Shown here: piece by piece, positions 40,447 to 50,766 of the stretch | Layout of the letters: each line of letters starts with the position of its first letter | Position numbering within the stretch: the stretch's first letter is position 1 | Assembly: GCF_001422925.1 (NCBI RefSeq) | Contig: NZ_LMNI01000012.1 | Coordinates: forward strand, 345 to 64,344 | Reading direction: 5' to 3' | From: Microbacterium sp. Leaf288 | GTDB lineage: Bacteria > Actinomycetota > Actinomycetes > Actinomycetales > Microbacteriaceae | DNA: 64,000 bases | Program-made: the position numbers and the translations under genes | The notes under the pieces: model-generated | Told to the model about the DNA's origin: nothing | Seen by the model: the letters and a program-made list of their open reading frames with translations, nothing else | Database searches by the model: none

Positions 40447-42387
40447 GTGACGACACCGGACGTACGCCCCTACGGCAGCTGGCCCTCCCCCATCTCCGCC
40501 GCGGAGGTCTCCGCGGCCTCTCCGCGTCTGGAGGGTGCGCGCTTCGTCGGTGCTGACGAGCCGGACGTGTGGTGGGGCGAGTCCGTGCCCGAGGAGGGCG
40601 GCCGCTCCGCAGTGCGCCGGCGGGCAGCATCCGGAGACGTCATCGATGTGCTCCCCACGCCGTGGAGCGCCAGGTCGCGCGTGCACGAGTACGGCGGCGG
40701 CTCGTGGACGGCCGACGACCACGGCGTGCTGTACTTCGTCGAGAAGACCGACCAGCGCGTCTGGCGGCTCGAGCCGGGTGGTGAGCCGCGCCCGCTCACG
40801 CCCGAGGCCGGCGACGTCCGCTTCGGCGGCCTGACGCTGCAGCACGGCCGCCTGCTCGCCGTGCGCGAGGACCACACCCGCGGCACCGCGGTTCCGGCTC
40901 GCGACATCGTGGACGTCCCCCGGGACGGCAGCGGAGCCACGGATGCTGCGCGCCTGAGCTCGCTCGCGAGCGGCAGCGACTTCGTCGCCCACCCCGCACT
41001 GTCGCCCGACGGCTCGCGTCTCGCCTGGATCGCGTGGAACCACCCCCACATGGCCTGGGATCGTGCAGAGCTGCGCATCGCGCGCCTCGAGGGCGGCGAC
41101 GGCCCGGAATGGACCACAGTCGCGGGCGGCGGCTCCTCGCCGCTGCAGCCCGAGTGGGTCGACGACGACGACCTCGTCTACGCCGACGACCCGACGGGCC
41201 GCTGGAACCTGTGGCGGCTGCGGCTCACGGCTGACCTGCACCATGAGCCGATCGCGGCTGTCGACGCCGACACCGGCGGTCCGCTGTGGGTGCTCGGCAC
41301 GCGGTGGTTCGCGTTGCTCGCCGACGGGCGCATCGCCGCTGTCGAGACGAACGGCGCGGAGGAGCTCGTCGTGCTCGACGCCGCCGGCGGCCGCCGCGCA
41401 CTGCCCGTCGACGCCGTGACGCGCCTGTCGATCGAGGACGCCCGCGGCACCCGCGTGCTCCTCTCGGGCGCGGGCTCCGGCGGCGCAGGGCTCTGGGAGG
41501 TCGGCGTCGAGGATCCCGCGGCGACACGGCTCATCGTCGGCGGTGCCTCGCCCTGGGGAGCCGAGTGGATGCCGCGCTCCCGCCCGGTCACCGAGCCCGG
41601 ACCCCATGGTCCCGTCCACGCTTTCGACTACGCGCCGGCGAACCCGGGTGTCGTCGGGCCAGACGGCGAGCGGCCCCCGTACGTGGTGTTCGTGCACGGC
41701 GGTCCGACCGATCACGTGGGCGGCGCAGCATCCGGGAAGATCGCGTACTTGACCAGCCGTGGAATCGGCGTGCTCGACGTCAACTACGGCGGCTCCAGCG
41801 GCTACGGCCGCGCCTATCGCGAACGCCTGCTCGGGCAGTGGGGCGTGGTCGACGTCGACGACGTCGTGGCCGCGGCCCGCGGGCTCGCGGAGGCGGGCAT
41901 CGCCGACGGGGCCAGGCTCGCGATCGCGGGCGGCTCGGCGGGCGGCTGGACGGTGCTGTGCGCACTGACGAACTCCGACGCGTTCGGCGCGGGCATCAGC
42001 CGCTACGGCGTGGCCGACCTCCGCAAGCTCGCCGAGGACACGCACGACTTCGAAGCCCGCTATCTCGACGGCATGGTGGGGCCGCTGCCCGAGGCCGAGG
42101 CGCTGTACGTCCAGCGGTCGCCGCTGTCGCACCTCGACAGACTCCGCACACCGCTGCTGATCGAGCAGGGCCTCGACGATCGCGTCGTGCCGCCGTCGCA
42201 GTCCGAGGCCGTGCGCGACGCCCTCGCGGCGAACGGCGTCGCCCACGCCTACCTCGCGTTCGAGGGCGAAGGCCACGGCTTCCGCAGCGCGACGACGCTT
42301 GTGCGCACCATGGAGGCCGAGCTCGCGTTCCTCGGCCAGGTGTTCGGATTCGAGACGCCGGGAGTGCCGCCGCTCGAGCTCTCCTAG
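40447..42387 (+). CDS. S9 family prolyl oligopeptidase-like peptidase
   Basis: A 646-aa serine peptidase. An N-terminal beta-propeller (about 20-390, with VHEYGGGSW and DLVYADDPTGRWNLWRL blades) is followed by the alpha/beta hydrolase domain. The nucleophile Ser497 is in GGSAGG, the acid is Asp577/578 in GLDDRVVPP, and His610 is in GEGHGFR. YVVFVHGGPTDH forms the oxyanion region. There is no signal peptide, so it is probably cytosolic and acts on short peptides (dipeptidyl aminopeptidase/acylaminoacyl-peptidase type). Confidence 0.9.
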   Translation: MTTPDVRPYGSWPSPISAAEVSAASPRLEGARFVGADEPDVWWGESVPEEGGRSAVRRRAASGDVIDVLPTPWSARSRVHEYGGGSWTADDHGVLYFVEKTDQRVWRLEPGGEPRPLTPEAGDVRFGGLTLQHGRLLAVREDHTRGTAVPARDIVDVPRDGSGATDAARLSSLASGSDFVAHPALSPDGSRLAWIAWNHPHMAWDRAELRIARLEGGDGPEWTTVAGGGSSPLQPEWVDDDDLVYADDPTGRWNLWRLRLTADLHHEPIAAVDADTGGPLWVLGTRWFALLADGRIAAVETNGAEELVVLDAAGGRRALPVDAVTRLSIEDARGTRVLLSGAGSGGAGLWEVGVEDPAATRLIVGGASPWGAEWMPRSRPVTEPGPHGPVHAFDYAPANPGVVGPDGERPPYVVFVHGGPTDHVGGAASGKIAYLTSRGIGVLDVNYGGSSGYGRAYRERLLGQWGVVDVDDVVAAARGLAEAGIADGARLAIAGGSAGGWTVLCALTNSDAFGAGISRYGVADLRKLAEDTHDFEARYLDGMVGPLPEAEALYVQRSPLSHLDRLRTPLLIEQGLDDRVVPPSQSEAVRDALAANGVAHAYLAFEGEGHGFRSATTLVRTMEAELAFLGQVFGFETPGVPPLELS

Positions 42388-42411
42388 CGGCTCGAGCGGC
42401 GGCTCGCGGTC

Positions 42412-43929
42412 TCAGACCGTGAAGGGGGCGAGGCGTGCGGCGAGGTGCTCGCCCACACGGGCGTGCACGGCGGTGCCGCCCTCCTCGTGCTCCTGCGCGA
42501 GGATCATCCCCTGCTCGTGGATCGCCGAGACGAGGTCGCCGCGGTCGTAGGGCACGAGCGCCCGCACCTCGACCGCCGGCAGCGGCAGCGTCTGTTCGAT
42601 GAGGGCCCGCAGCTCGTCGATCCCCTCGCCGGTGCGGGAGGAGGCGAACACCGCCTTGGGCTCGAGTCCGCGCAGCAGCAGGCGCGCGTCGTCGTCGATC
42701 AGATCGGCCTTGTTGAAGACGATGATCTCGGGGATGTCGCGCGCGCCGACGTCGCCGATCACATCGCGCACCGTCGCCAGCTGGGCAGCCGGGTCGGGGT
42801 GCGAGCCGTCGACGACGTGCACGATGACATCGGCGTCGCCGACCTCTTCCAGCGTGGACCGGAACGCCTCCACCAGCTGGTGCGGCAGGTTGCGCACGAA
42901 ACCGACGGTGTCGGTGAGCGTGTAGATCCGGCCGTCGTTCGTCTCGGTGCGCCGCACGGTGGCGTCCAGCGTCGCGAACAGGGCGTTCTCGACGAGCACG
43001 CCCGCGCTCGTGAGGCGGTTCAGCAGCGACGACTTGCCGGCGTTGGTGTACCCGGCGATCGCGACCGACGGGATCGTGTTGCGCTTGCGCTCGGCCCGCT
43101 TGGCGTCGCGCGCCGGGGCGAAGTCGCGGATCTGCTTGCGCAGCTGTGCCATGCGCGTGCGGATGCGGCGACGATCGAGCTCGATCTTCGTCTCACCGGG
43201 ACCGCGCGAGCCCATGCCCGCACCGCCCGCGCCCACCTGGCCACCGGCCTGGCGGCTCATCGAGTCGCCCCAACCGCGCAGGCGCGGGAGGAGGTACTCG
43301 AGCTGCGCCAGCTCGACCTGGGCCTTGCCCTCACGGCTCTTCGCGTGCTGGCTGAAGATGTCGAGGATCACCGTCGTACGGTCGATCACCTTGACCTTGA
43401 CGGCGTCCTCGAGGGCGCGCCGCTGGCTGGGGGCGAGCTCGGTGTCGGCGATCACGGTGTCGGCGCCGACCGCGGCGACGATGTCGCGCAGCTCCTCCGC
43501 CTTGCCGCGACCCACGTACGTCGCGGGGTCCGGGTGGGGACGCCGCTGCAGCACGCCGTCGAGCACGACGGCGCCGGCCGTCTCGGCCAGCGCCGAGAGC
43601 TCGCGCAGCGAGTTCTCGGCATCCTCCGTCTCGCCCTGCGCGTGCACGCCGACCAGCACGACGTTCTCGAGTCGCAGCTGCCGGTATTCGACCTCGGTGA
43701 CGTCTTCGAGCTCGGTGGAGAGCCCGGGGACGCGCCGGAGCGCGGCGCGCTCCTCGCGGTCCCACTGCTCGCCGTCGCTGTCGGCGCGCCCGATCGTTGC
43801 CTCGTCCTGGAGCGCCTGAGCGGCCCCGAAGACGTGCACCCCCGAGCGCGCTTCGGCGCGCGCCAGCACGCGATCCACCGGGTCCACCGGCGTCTCGTCG
43901 GTGCTCTGGGGTGTCGTGGTATCCGTCAT
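42412..43929 (-). CDS. hflX: GTPase HflX
   Basis: Ribosome-associated GTPase that splits or rescues stalled 70S/50S particles. It has 505 aa. The N-terminal HflX domain (LVGVHAQGETEDAENSLREL...TYVGRGKAEELRDIV) is followed by a helical linker with the glycine-rich GAGGAGMGSRGPGE. The GTPase domain has G1 GYTNAGKSS, G3 DTVGF and G4 NKAD. ATG at 43929 is used because GAAGGAAC precedes it; the open frame continues to 44046. The 70-residue acidic N-terminus is typical of actinobacterial members. Confidence 0.95.
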   Translation of the reverse strand: MTDTTTPQSTDETPVDPVDRVLARAEARSGVHVFGAAQALQDEATIGRADSDGEQWDREERAALRRVPGLSTELEDVTEVEYRQLRLENVVLVGVHAQGETEDAENSLRELSALAETAGAVVLDGVLQRRPHPDPATYVGRGKAEELRDIVAAVGADTVIADTELAPSQRRALEDAVKVKVIDRTTVILDIFSQHAKSREGKAQVELAQLEYLLPRLRGWGDSMSRQAGGQVGAGGAGMGSRGPGETKIELDRRRIRTRMAQLRKQIRDFAPARDAKRAERKRNTIPSVAIAGYTNAGKSSLLNRLTSAGVLVENALFATLDATVRRTETNDGRIYTLTDTVGFVRNLPHQLVEAFRSTLEEVGDADVIVHVVDGSHPDPAAQLATVRDVIGDVGARDIPEIIVFNKADLIDDDARLLLRGLEPKAVFASSRTGEGIDELRALIEQTLPLPAVEVRALVPYDRGDLVSAIHEQGMILAQEHEEGGTAVHARVGEHLAARLAPFTV

Positions 43930-44030
43930 GTGTTCCTTCGGTTGTTGCGGTGGATGCCGTTTTCCGCCGCTCATCGGCCGGTTCGCGGCATCCGTGAATT
44001 CTAGCTTCCCGTTGTGCGGAGCACCTCCGC

Positions 44031-44036
44031 TAGGCT
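44031..44036 (+). promoter_or_regulatory. -10 box of the methyltransferase gene (TAGGCT, leaderless start)
   Basis: TAGGCT ends 8 nt before the ATG at 44045. No ribosome binding site is present. Confidence 0.5.
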
Positions 44037-44044
44037 CGTCAGCC

Positions 44045-44701
44045 ATGGGGAGTGACCACTATTTCAGTGCGACGCCCGCCAGCCCCGAGAACCTGCGCCG
44101 CATCCGGGTCACACTCGCCGGTCGCGATCTCGAGGTCACGACTGCCGGGGGCGTCTTCAGCCCCGATCACGTGGACTCGGGAACCGCGGTGCTGCTGTCG
44201 AACACTCCCCCGCCTCCGGCGAGCGGGAACTTCCTCGACCTCGGGTGCGGGTGGGGACCGATCGCCCTCAGCCTTGCGCTCGATGCGCCGCACGCGACGG
44301 TGTGGGCCGTCGACGTGAACGAGCGTGCGCTCGACCTGGTGCGTCGCAATGCGGCGGCACTCGGGCTCGACAACGTCAACGCGTCGCTGCCCGATGATGT
44401 TCCCGACGACATCCTGTTCCGCACGATCCGGTCGAATCCGCCCATCCGCGTGGGCAAGAACGAGCTGCACGGTCTGCTCGAGCGCTGGCTCCCCCGGCTC
44501 GACGAGCGGGCGGACGCGTGGCTCGTGGTGCAGCGCAACCTCGGCTCGGATTCGCTGCAGCGCTGGCTCGCCGCGACGCTCGACCGGCGCTTCACCGTGC
44601 ACCGCGCGGCGACGGCCCGGGGCTTCCGCGTGCTCAAGGTGCGCCGCCACGGCTCACCGCCGAGCGAGCCGATCGACCTGCCCGAGCTGCCCGAGGGCTG
44701 A
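44045..44701 (+). CDS. RsmC-like SAM-dependent RNA methyltransferase
   Basis: A 218-aa class I methyltransferase. The SAM loop is FLDLGCGWGPIALSLA, the acidic residue of motif II is in VWAVDVNERAL, and motif IV is SNPPIRVGK. The NPPF/NPPI type is used by N2-guanine and N6-adenine methylases. The first 60 residues (GSDHYFSATPASPENLRRI) match the C-terminal half of RsmC-type 16S rRNA G1207 methylases, without their N-terminal domain. The exact target is inferred. Confidence 0.85.
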   Translation: MGSDHYFSATPASPENLRRIRVTLAGRDLEVTTAGGVFSPDHVDSGTAVLLSNTPPPPASGNFLDLGCGWGPIALSLALDAPHATVWAVDVNERALDLVRRNAAALGLDNVNASLPDDVPDDILFRTIRSNPPIRVGKNELHGLLERWLPRLDERADAWLVVQRNLGSDSLQRWLAATLDRRFTVHRAATARGFRVLKVRRHGSPPSEPIDLPELPEG

Positions 44702-44707
44702 GCTGCG

Positions 44708-45580
44708 CTACGCGAGCGTGACCTCGCCGGTGTAGACGAGCGTCGCGGGGCCCGACAGGAGCACGTGACGCGCCCCGTCGACCTCCGGTACCCGCACGCC
44801 CAGCGTGCCGCCGGGGACCTCGACGACCCAGTGATCGGGTGCCGCGGGACCGGCCCAGTGCCGCACCGCCAGCGCAGCGGCCGCGACACCCGTTCCGCAG
44901 CTCAGCGTCTCGCCCACCCCGCGCTCGAACACGCGCATGCGGATCGAGCCGACGCCCTCGTGCACGAGCGGGTCGCTCGGGACGACGAACTCGACGTTCG
45001 CGCCGTGCGGAGGTTCGGGCTGCAGCAGCGGCTGCGCGGCAAGGTCGAGTCCCTCCAGCTCCGCGTCGTCGGGCAGCGCCACGACGACGTGCGGGTTTCC
45101 GACGTCGATCCCGACACCCGGACGAGGAGCTCCCCCGCCGCGCGTGCGCACGAGCACACCGGAGTCGTCGACGACGAACGGGCCGAGGTCGACCTCGTAC
45201 CCGCGGTCGCTGCGGGTGACGGTCTTGATGCCCGCGCGCGTACCGACCTTGAGCGGGTCGCCGTCGACGTCGGCCCAGCCGACGTCGACGAGGTAGCGCA
45301 CGAAGACCCGCACGCCGTTGCCGCACATCTCCGCCTTCGAACCGTCGGCGTTGCGGTAGTCCATGAACCACTCGGCTCCGGAATCCGCCGCCTCGGCGCC
45401 CTCGTCGATGGCGCTCGCGCGCACCACGCGCAGGATGCCGTCGCCGCCGATCCCGAAGCGCCGGTCGCACAGCACCGCGACCTGGTCGTCGGTGAGGTCG
45501 AGCACGCCGTCGGGGTCAGGGACGATCACGAAGTCGTTGCCGGTGCCGTGGCCCTTGGTGAACGCGATCGTCTGCGGCAT
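44708..45580 (-). CDS. dapF: Diaminopimelate epimerase
   Basis: PLP-independent epimerase turning LL-DAP into meso-DAP for lysine and, where used, the cell wall. It has 290 aa. The two catalytic cysteines are Cys86 (AEMCGNGVR) and Cys228 (LSCGTGVAA); GHGTGNDF at the N-terminus is the family mark. The ATG at 45580 follows a -10 box TAGACT by 6 nt. Lies downstream of miaA/ypeA in the conserved recA-region order. Confidence 0.96.
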   Translation of the reverse strand: MPQTIAFTKGHGTGNDFVIVPDPDGVLDLTDDQVAVLCDRRFGIGGDGILRVVRASAIDEGAEAADSGAEWFMDYRNADGSKAEMCGNGVRVFVRYLVDVGWADVDGDPLKVGTRAGIKTVTRSDRGYEVDLGPFVVDDSGVLVRTRGGGAPRPGVGIDVGNPHVVVALPDDAELEGLDLAAQPLLQPEPPHGANVEFVVPSDPLVHEGVGSIRMRVFERGVGETLSCGTGVAAAALAVRHWAGPAAPDHWVVEVPGGTLGVRVPEVDGARHVLLSGPATLVYTGEVTLA

Positions 45581-45586
45581 CGCACC

Positions 45587-45592
45587 AGTCTA
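45587..45592 (-). promoter_or_regulatory. -10 box of dapF (TAGACT, leaderless start)
   Basis: TAGACT ends 6 nt before the dapF ATG, with no ribosome site in between. Confidence 0.5.
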
Positions 45593-45626
45593 CGGGCGGG
45601 ATCCGAGGCGCCGGGCCCTGGCCGGC

Positions 45627-46049
45627 TCAGTCGGCGATGAGGCGCTTGCCGGTGTTCCACGTCTCGAACGGCTCGTAGCCGAGCGAGTCGTAGAACCCGC
45701 GTGCGATCCCGTTCTCGGGCCGCACCATGAGCTGCACCTTCGGGCAGCCCATCTCGGTCAGCAGCTCTTCGGCTTCGGCGACCAGCTTGCGTGCGATCCC
45801 CTCGCCGCGCCGGTCCGGCGCGCTCGCGAGGTAGTAGAGCCAGCCGCGGTGGCCGTCGTAGCCGGCCATGACCGTGCCGACGATCGTCCGGTCGTCGACG
45901 GCGACGAGGAACAGCTCCGGCTGCACCGAGAGCTTGCGGCGGATGTCCTGGTACGGGTTGTTCCACGGCCGCGTGAGCCCCGTCAGCTGCCACAGCGAGA
46001 CGACCGCCTCGGTGTCGGGGAGATCGAAGGCCCGGATCGCGATGCTCAT
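45627..46049 (-). CDS. ypeA: YpeA-type GNAT acetyltransferase
   Basis: A 140-aa GNAT enzyme. It follows YpeA closely: a LRPWNDP-like segment ([16 protein letters not shown]), [29 protein letters not shown], acetyl-CoA loop [11 protein letters not shown], and [26 protein letters not shown]. The substrate is not known. It overlaps miaA by 4 nt (ATGA), so it is co-expressed with tRNA modification genes. The upstream open frame without homology is not used. Confidence 0.85.
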   Translation of the reverse strand: MSIAIRAFDLPDTEAVVSLWQLTGLTRPWNNPYQDIRRKLSVQPELFLVAVDDRTIVGTVMAGYDGHRGWLYYLASAPDRRGEGIARKLVAEAEELLTEMGCPKVQLMVRPENGIARGFYDSLGYEPFETWNTGKRLIAD

Positions 46050-46984
46050 GACCACGAGTCTGCCAGGGCGGTGGCATCCGTCTCCGGATCCACCCACCGC
46101 AGGTCGTCGTAGCGCTTGAACCACGACACCTGCCGCCGGGCGTAGCGGCGTGTCAGGGCCTGGGTCTCGGCGATCGCCTCGGCCTCGGTCATCTCGCCTG
46201 TCAGCTGAGCGAGCGCCTGCGCGTAGCCGATCGCTCGGCGCGCCGTCACGCCGCGTTCGAGGCCCTGCGCGCGCAGCGCCCTCACCTCGTCGACAAGCCC
46301 GTCCCGCCACATCGCCTCCACGCGCGCGTCCAGGCGGAGCACGAGCTCGTCGCGGGGCACCGCGACGCCGACGATGCGGGTGTCGGGGTACCAGAGGATG
46401 GGAGCGTCGGGCAGCATCGCGCCGTGCGTGCGCTCACCGAGCTCGAGCACCTCGAGCGCGCGCACGATGCGCCGGCCGTTGCGCGGATCGACCTTGGCCG
46501 CCGTCGCGGGATCCCGTTCACGCAGGCGGGCATAGAGTGCGCCGGGGCCGTGCTCGTCGAGCTCCGCCTCGAGCCGGGCGCGGAGCTCCTCGTTCCGCGG
46601 CGGGAAGCGGAAGTCGAACAGCACACTCGACACGTACAGCCCGGAACCGCCGACCAGCACGGCGTCGGCGCCGCGACCGTGGATCTCGCGGATCGCGGTG
46701 CGCGCAGCATCCTGATACCAGGCGACCGCGGCGTCGTCGGTGACGTCGAGCACGTCGAAGAGGTGATGACGGATGCCTCGCCGCTCGGCCTCGGGAAGCT
46801 TCGCGGTGCCGATATCCATGCCGCGATAGAACTGCATCGCGTCGGCGTTCACGATCTCGGCCGGGCGGCCGCCGGCCGCGAGCGCTTCGGCCAGCTCGAG
46901 CGACAGCGCGGTCTTACCCGTCCCCGTCGCACCGACCACGGCCCACAGGAGCGGCGGCGGGGCGGCGTCGGCCGGGGTGTTCAC
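46046..46984 (-). CDS. miaA: tRNA dimethylallyltransferase
   Basis: Adds a dimethylallyl group to A37 of tRNAs that read UNN codons. It has 312 aa. P-loop [31 protein letters not shown] (tRNA/substrate contact), [14 protein letters not shown] and the C-terminal [12 protein letters not shown] are all present. GTG at 46984 is the likely start, 8 nt after the miaB stop; no strong ribosome site is visible, so coupling to miaB is likely. Confidence 0.95.
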   Translation of the reverse strand: MNTPADAAPPPLLWAVVGATGTGKTALSLELAEALAAGGRPAEIVNADAMQFYRGMDIGTAKLPEAERRGIRHHLFDVLDVTDDAAVAWYQDAARTAIREIHGRGADAVLVGGSGLYVSSVLFDFRFPPRNEELRARLEAELDEHGPGALYARLRERDPATAAKVDPRNGRRIVRALEVLELGERTHGAMLPDAPILWYPDTRIVGVAVPRDELVLRLDARVEAMWRDGLVDEVRALRAQGLERGVTARRAIGYAQALAQLTGEMTEAEAIAETQALTRRYARRQVSWFKRYDDLRWVDPETDATALADSWS

Positions 46985-46992
46985 GGAGGGGG

Positions 46993-48558
46993 TCAGACGC
47001 CGATGCGCAGCGTCGGCAGCCCGAGGGAGACCGCGCGCGGTGCCCCGGCGGAGCCTGTCGACGCGGCGCCCGCGGGCGCCGGGATGCCGCACGACTCGGC
47101 CTGCGAGCGATCCCACGCGTCGCCGGAGCGCGTCCGGCGGATGCGCAGCGGCGCGCCATCGGTCGAGTCGGCGAGCAGGTGGAACGGCGCAGCGTGCGTC
47201 ACCACGACTGAGACGACGTCACCGGGGCGCGGGATCTCGGAGCCCTCGGGCACCTCGAAGTGCACGAGCCGGTTGTCTTCGGCGCGGCCCGTCAGGCGGT
47301 GGGTCTCGGCGTCCTTCTTGCCCTCACCGGTCGAGACGAGCACCTGCAGCTCGCGGCCGAGCTGCTTCTCGTTCTCTTCGCGCGAGATGCGGTCCTGCAG
47401 GGCGGCGAGGCGCTCGTAGCGCGCCTGCACGATCTCCTTGGGCACCTGGTCGGGCATGGTGGCCGCCGGGGTGCCTTCGCGGATCGAGTACTGGAACGTG
47501 AAGGCACTGGCGAAGCGCGCCTGCTCGACGACGCGCATCGTGTCTTCGAAGTCCTCGTCGGTCTCGCCCGGGAAACCCACGATGATGTCGGTCGTGATGG
47601 CGGCGTCGGGCATCTTGACCCGCACGCGATCGAGGATGCCGAGGAACTTGTCGCTGCGGTACGACCGGCGCATCGCCTTGAGGATGCGGTCGCTGCCCGA
47701 CTGCAGCGGCATGTGGAGCTGCGGCATGACGGCCGGAGTCTCGGCCATCGCGTCGATGACGTCGTCCGTGAACGCGGCGGGGTGCGGGCTCGTGAAGCGG
47801 ATGCGCTCGAGGCCCTCGATCTCGCCGGCGGCGCGCAGCAGCTTGCCGAACGCCTGACGGTCGCCGAACTCGACGCCGTACGAATTGACGTTCTGGCCGA
47901 GGAGGGTGACCTCCATCGCGCCGTCGTCGACGAGGAGGCGGATCTCGTTCAGGATGTCGCCGGGGCGGCGGTCCTTCTCCTTGCCGCGCAGGCTCGGCAC
48001 GATGCAGAACGTGCAGGTGTTGTTGCAGCCGACCGAGATCGACACCCAGCCGCTGTAGACACTGTCACGCTTGGTGGGCAGCGTCGACGGGAAGATCTCG
48101 AGCGACTCGAGGATCTCGAGTTCGGCCTCGCCGTTGTGGCGCGCACGCTCGAGCAGGCTCGGCAGCGATCCCATGTTGTGGGTGCCGAAGACGACGTCGA
48201 CCCAGGGCGCCTTCTGCTGGACGACGTCCTTGTCCATCTGCGCGAGGCAGCCGCCGACGGCGATCTGCATGCCCGCGTGCTTGTCCTTGCGGGACTTGAG
48301 GTGACCGAGCGTGCCATACAGCTTGCCGGCCGCGTTGTCGCGCACGGCGCACGTGTTGATCACGACGACGTCGGCCTCTTCGCCCGCCTCGGCGCGGACG
48401 TAGCCGGCGCTCTCGAGCGAACCGGAGAGGCGCTCGGAGTCGTGCACGTTCATCTGGCAGCCGAACGTGCGCACCTCGTATGTGCGCGCACGCCCGTCGA
48501 CATCGTGCGCGGCCTCGGAGGGCGCGATGAGAGTCGGGGTGGCGGAAGGGGAAGACAT
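46993..48558 (-). CDS. miaB: tRNA-2-methylthio-N6-dimethylallyladenosine synthase
   Basis: Radical SAM enzyme that adds the methylthio group to i6A37 made by miaA. It has 521 aa. The N-terminal UPF0004 domain carries three cysteines ([22 protein letters not shown]) for the auxiliary cluster. The radical SAM motif is CNNTCTFC, and a TRAM domain lies near 395-460. About 55 extra residues follow the TRAM domain (from [16 protein letters not shown]), beyond the usual end. TAGAAT lies 9 nt before the ATG at 48558. Next to miaA, giving a complete ms2i6A pathway. Confidence 0.95.
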   Translation of the reverse strand: MSSPSATPTLIAPSEAAHDVDGRARTYEVRTFGCQMNVHDSERLSGSLESAGYVRAEAGEEADVVVINTCAVRDNAAGKLYGTLGHLKSRKDKHAGMQIAVGGCLAQMDKDVVQQKAPWVDVVFGTHNMGSLPSLLERARHNGEAELEILESLEIFPSTLPTKRDSVYSGWVSISVGCNNTCTFCIVPSLRGKEKDRRPGDILNEIRLLVDDGAMEVTLLGQNVNSYGVEFGDRQAFGKLLRAAGEIEGLERIRFTSPHPAAFTDDVIDAMAETPAVMPQLHMPLQSGSDRILKAMRRSYRSDKFLGILDRVRVKMPDAAITTDIIVGFPGETDEDFEDTMRVVEQARFASAFTFQYSIREGTPAATMPDQVPKEIVQARYERLAALQDRISREENEKQLGRELQVLVSTGEGKKDAETHRLTGRAEDNRLVHFEVPEGSEIPRPGDVVSVVVTHAAPFHLLADSTDGAPLRIRRTRSGDAWDRSQAESCGIPAPAGAASTGSAGAPRAVSLGLPTLRIGV

Positions 48559-48663
48559 GATCCCGCCATTCTACGAGCCGTCCGCATGCACGGAGGCTGG
48601 GCAGTGGATGCTGCGCGTGCGGCCCCGTGCCTGGGCATGACACGCACGAGCTCGCGGCAGGCG

Positions 48664-49533
48664 TCAGTCGAATCGCACGCGTCCGGTGGGACGCATCGAC
48701 TCGTCCAGCGCCTGCCGGGCGGCGTTGAGCGCCGCCGAACCTCCGTAGCCCCGTCGCGCCAGCTGGCCGGCGAGACGACGAAGCGCGACGTCGCGCTCGA
48801 GCCCGCGCATGGAGCCCGCCTTGGATCGTGCGAACTCGAGCGCCCGTTCCGCGTCGTCGTCGGGCAGCCCTGCCAGCGCCGCGTCGGCGATGTCGCGCGG
48901 GATACCCCGCTTCGCGAGGCTCTGCGAGAGCGCCTGGCGTCCTTGTCCCTTGCGATCGACGCCGGAATGCACCACCTGCTCCGCGAGCCGGGCGTCGTCG
49001 AGGTAGCCGCGTTCGAGGAAGGCGTCGAGGATCGCCTCGACGCCTTCGCGGCCGAGTTCGTACTGACCGAGGTACGTCTTCGCCTCCGATACGGAGACCT
49101 GCCGACCACGCAGCTTCTTCAGCAGACCGAGCTCGGCCGCCCCGGCGGGATCGGTGGCCTCCGGCGCACCTCGCCGACTCCCCCCGGAACGAGCTCTGCC
49201 GGCGCGCTCGGCGTCGAGGTCGATGGGGCGCTCCTCACGCTCATCGCGCTCGGGTCCGCTGCGTGCGCTCGTGCTCGTGCGCGCGCCGGGGCCGTCGTTC
49301 CACTCGCTCCGCCACTCAGCCGCAGCCGGTGCCGACGGCGCGGAGACAGGCTCCGCCCACGAGTCCGGGTCTGCTCGACCGGCGGGGATGCGGTCCTCGA
49401 GCTCTTGCCGAACGTCTGCCACCGTCTTCGGGTACGCCTTCGCGCGGCGGTCGCCGAAGAGCGATGTCACGGGGGCGAGTCCGTCGCCGTTGTCTGCGTC
49501 GGACTCGCCGCCGCTGTCGACGAAGCGGACCAT
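48664..49533 (-). CDS. recX: Regulatory protein RecX with long N-terminal extension
   Basis: Inhibitor/modulator of RecA filaments. The three-helix-repeat RecX domain occupies about residues 130-280 (GLLKKLRGRQVSVSEAKTYL, FLERGYLDDARLAEQVV, LAKRGIPRDIADAAL, ARRGYGGSAALNAARQAL). The first 130 residues are low-complexity and charged (RTSTSARSGPERDEREERP), making the protein 289 aa against about 150-180 for the family. TGATG overlap with recA ties the two. Confidence 0.9.
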   Translation of the reverse strand: MVRFVDSGGESDADNGDGLAPVTSLFGDRRAKAYPKTVADVRQELEDRIPAGRADPDSWAEPVSAPSAPAAAEWRSEWNDGPGARTSTSARSGPERDEREERPIDLDAERAGRARSGGSRRGAPEATDPAGAAELGLLKKLRGRQVSVSEAKTYLGQYELGREGVEAILDAFLERGYLDDARLAEQVVHSGVDRKGQGRQALSQSLAKRGIPRDIADAALAGLPDDDAERALEFARSKAGSMRGLERDVALRRLAGQLARRGYGGSAALNAARQALDESMRPTGRVRFD

Positions 49534-50582
49534 CAGGCCGGGCGGCGGGCCGCCAGCTCGTCCGCGACCTCGCCCGTGGCCTTGGGCACGCCGATGCCGA
49601 GTTTCGTCTTGATCTTCGTCTCGATCTCGGCCGCGACATCCGGGTTCTTCAGGAGGAAGTTGCGGGCGTTCTCCTTGCCCTGCCCGAGCTGCTCGCCCTC
49701 GTAGGTGTACCAGGCGCCGGACTTCTTGACGATGGCGTGCTCCACGCCGAAGTCGATGAGGCTGCCCTCGCGCGAGATGCCCACGCCGTAGAGGATGTCG
49801 AACTCCGCCTGCTTGAACGGCGGCGCCATCTTGTTCTTGACGACCTTGACGCGAGTGCGGTTACCGACCGCCTCCGTACCGTCCTTCAGAGTCTCGATGC
49901 GACGGATGTCGAGACGGACCGACGCGTAGAACTTGAGCGCCTTACCACCGGCGGTGGTCTCGGGCGAGCCGAAGAACACGCCGATCTTCTCGCGCAGCTG
50001 GTTGATGAAGATCATCGTGGTGTTGGTCTGGTTGAGACCACCCGTGAGCTTGCGCAGCGCCTGCGACATGAGGCGCGCCTGCAGACCCACGTGGGAGTCG
50101 CCCATCTCGCCTTCGATCTCGGCCTTGGGCACGAGGGCGGCGACGGAGTCGATCACGATGAGGTCGATCGCGCCCGAGCGCACGAGCATGTCGGCGATCT
50201 CGAGCGCCTGCTCACCCGTGTCGGGCTGCGAGACGAGCAGTGCGTCGATGTCGACGCCGAGCTTCTGCGCGTAATCGGGGTCGAGTGCGTGCTCGGCGTC
50301 GATGAACGCCGCGATGCCGCCGGCGCGCTGCGCGTTGGCGATCGCGTGCAGGGTCAGCGTCGTCTTACCCGACGACTCCGGTCCGTAGATCTCGATGATG
50401 CGGCCGCGCGGGAGACCGCCGATGCCGAGCGCCACATCGAGGGCGATCGAGCCGGTGGGCACGACCTCGACGGGAGCGCGCTCGTCGCTGCCGAGGCGCA
50501 TCACCGAGCCCTTCCCGAACTGCCGGTCGATCTGGGCGAGGGCCGATTCCAGGGCCTTCTCGCGGTCAACGGGTGATGGCAT
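49533..50582 (-). CDS. recA: Recombinase RecA
   Basis: DNA strand-exchange ATPase and LexA co-protease. It has 349 aa and no intein. Walker A is GPESSGKTT (67-75), and [21 protein letters not shown] covers the L2 region. The start ATG at 50582 follows GAGGAG at 7 nt. A leader of about 180 nt separates it from an SOS box and -10 box (50767-50796), so it should be DNA-damage inducible. Followed by recX in the same transcript. Confidence 0.98.
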   Translation of the reverse strand: MPSPVDREKALESALAQIDRQFGKGSVMRLGSDERAPVEVVPTGSIALDVALGIGGLPRGRIIEIYGPESSGKTTLTLHAIANAQRAGGIAAFIDAEHALDPDYAQKLGVDIDALLVSQPDTGEQALEIADMLVRSGAIDLIVIDSVAALVPKAEIEGEMGDSHVGLQARLMSQALRKLTGGLNQTNTTMIFINQLREKIGVFFGSPETTAGGKALKFYASVRLDIRRIETLKDGTEAVGNRTRVKVVKNKMAPPFKQAEFDILYGVGISREGSLIDFGVEHAIVKKSGAWYTYEGEQLGQGKENARNFLLKNPDVAAEIETKIKTKLGIGVPKATGEVADELAARRPA

Positions 50583-50766
50583 GACGTGCTCCTCAGTGCT
50601 CGCGTTCCGTCGCCTGTAGGCTGTCGCGCTCCACCCCGGTGGGACGGATGCTGCGACAAGGCGTGAGGTGTCGTTCGACGCTGTTCACGTTAGGGAGGGG
50701 CTCCGACATCCGTCTTCGCTCCTTCCCGCTGCGTGGAAAACACGCCCTCGACACCTGCTGTGCAGG

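Noticed and set aside
47260..49704. 814-codon open frame on the plus strand
   Set aside because: Antisense to miaB and recX; no domains.
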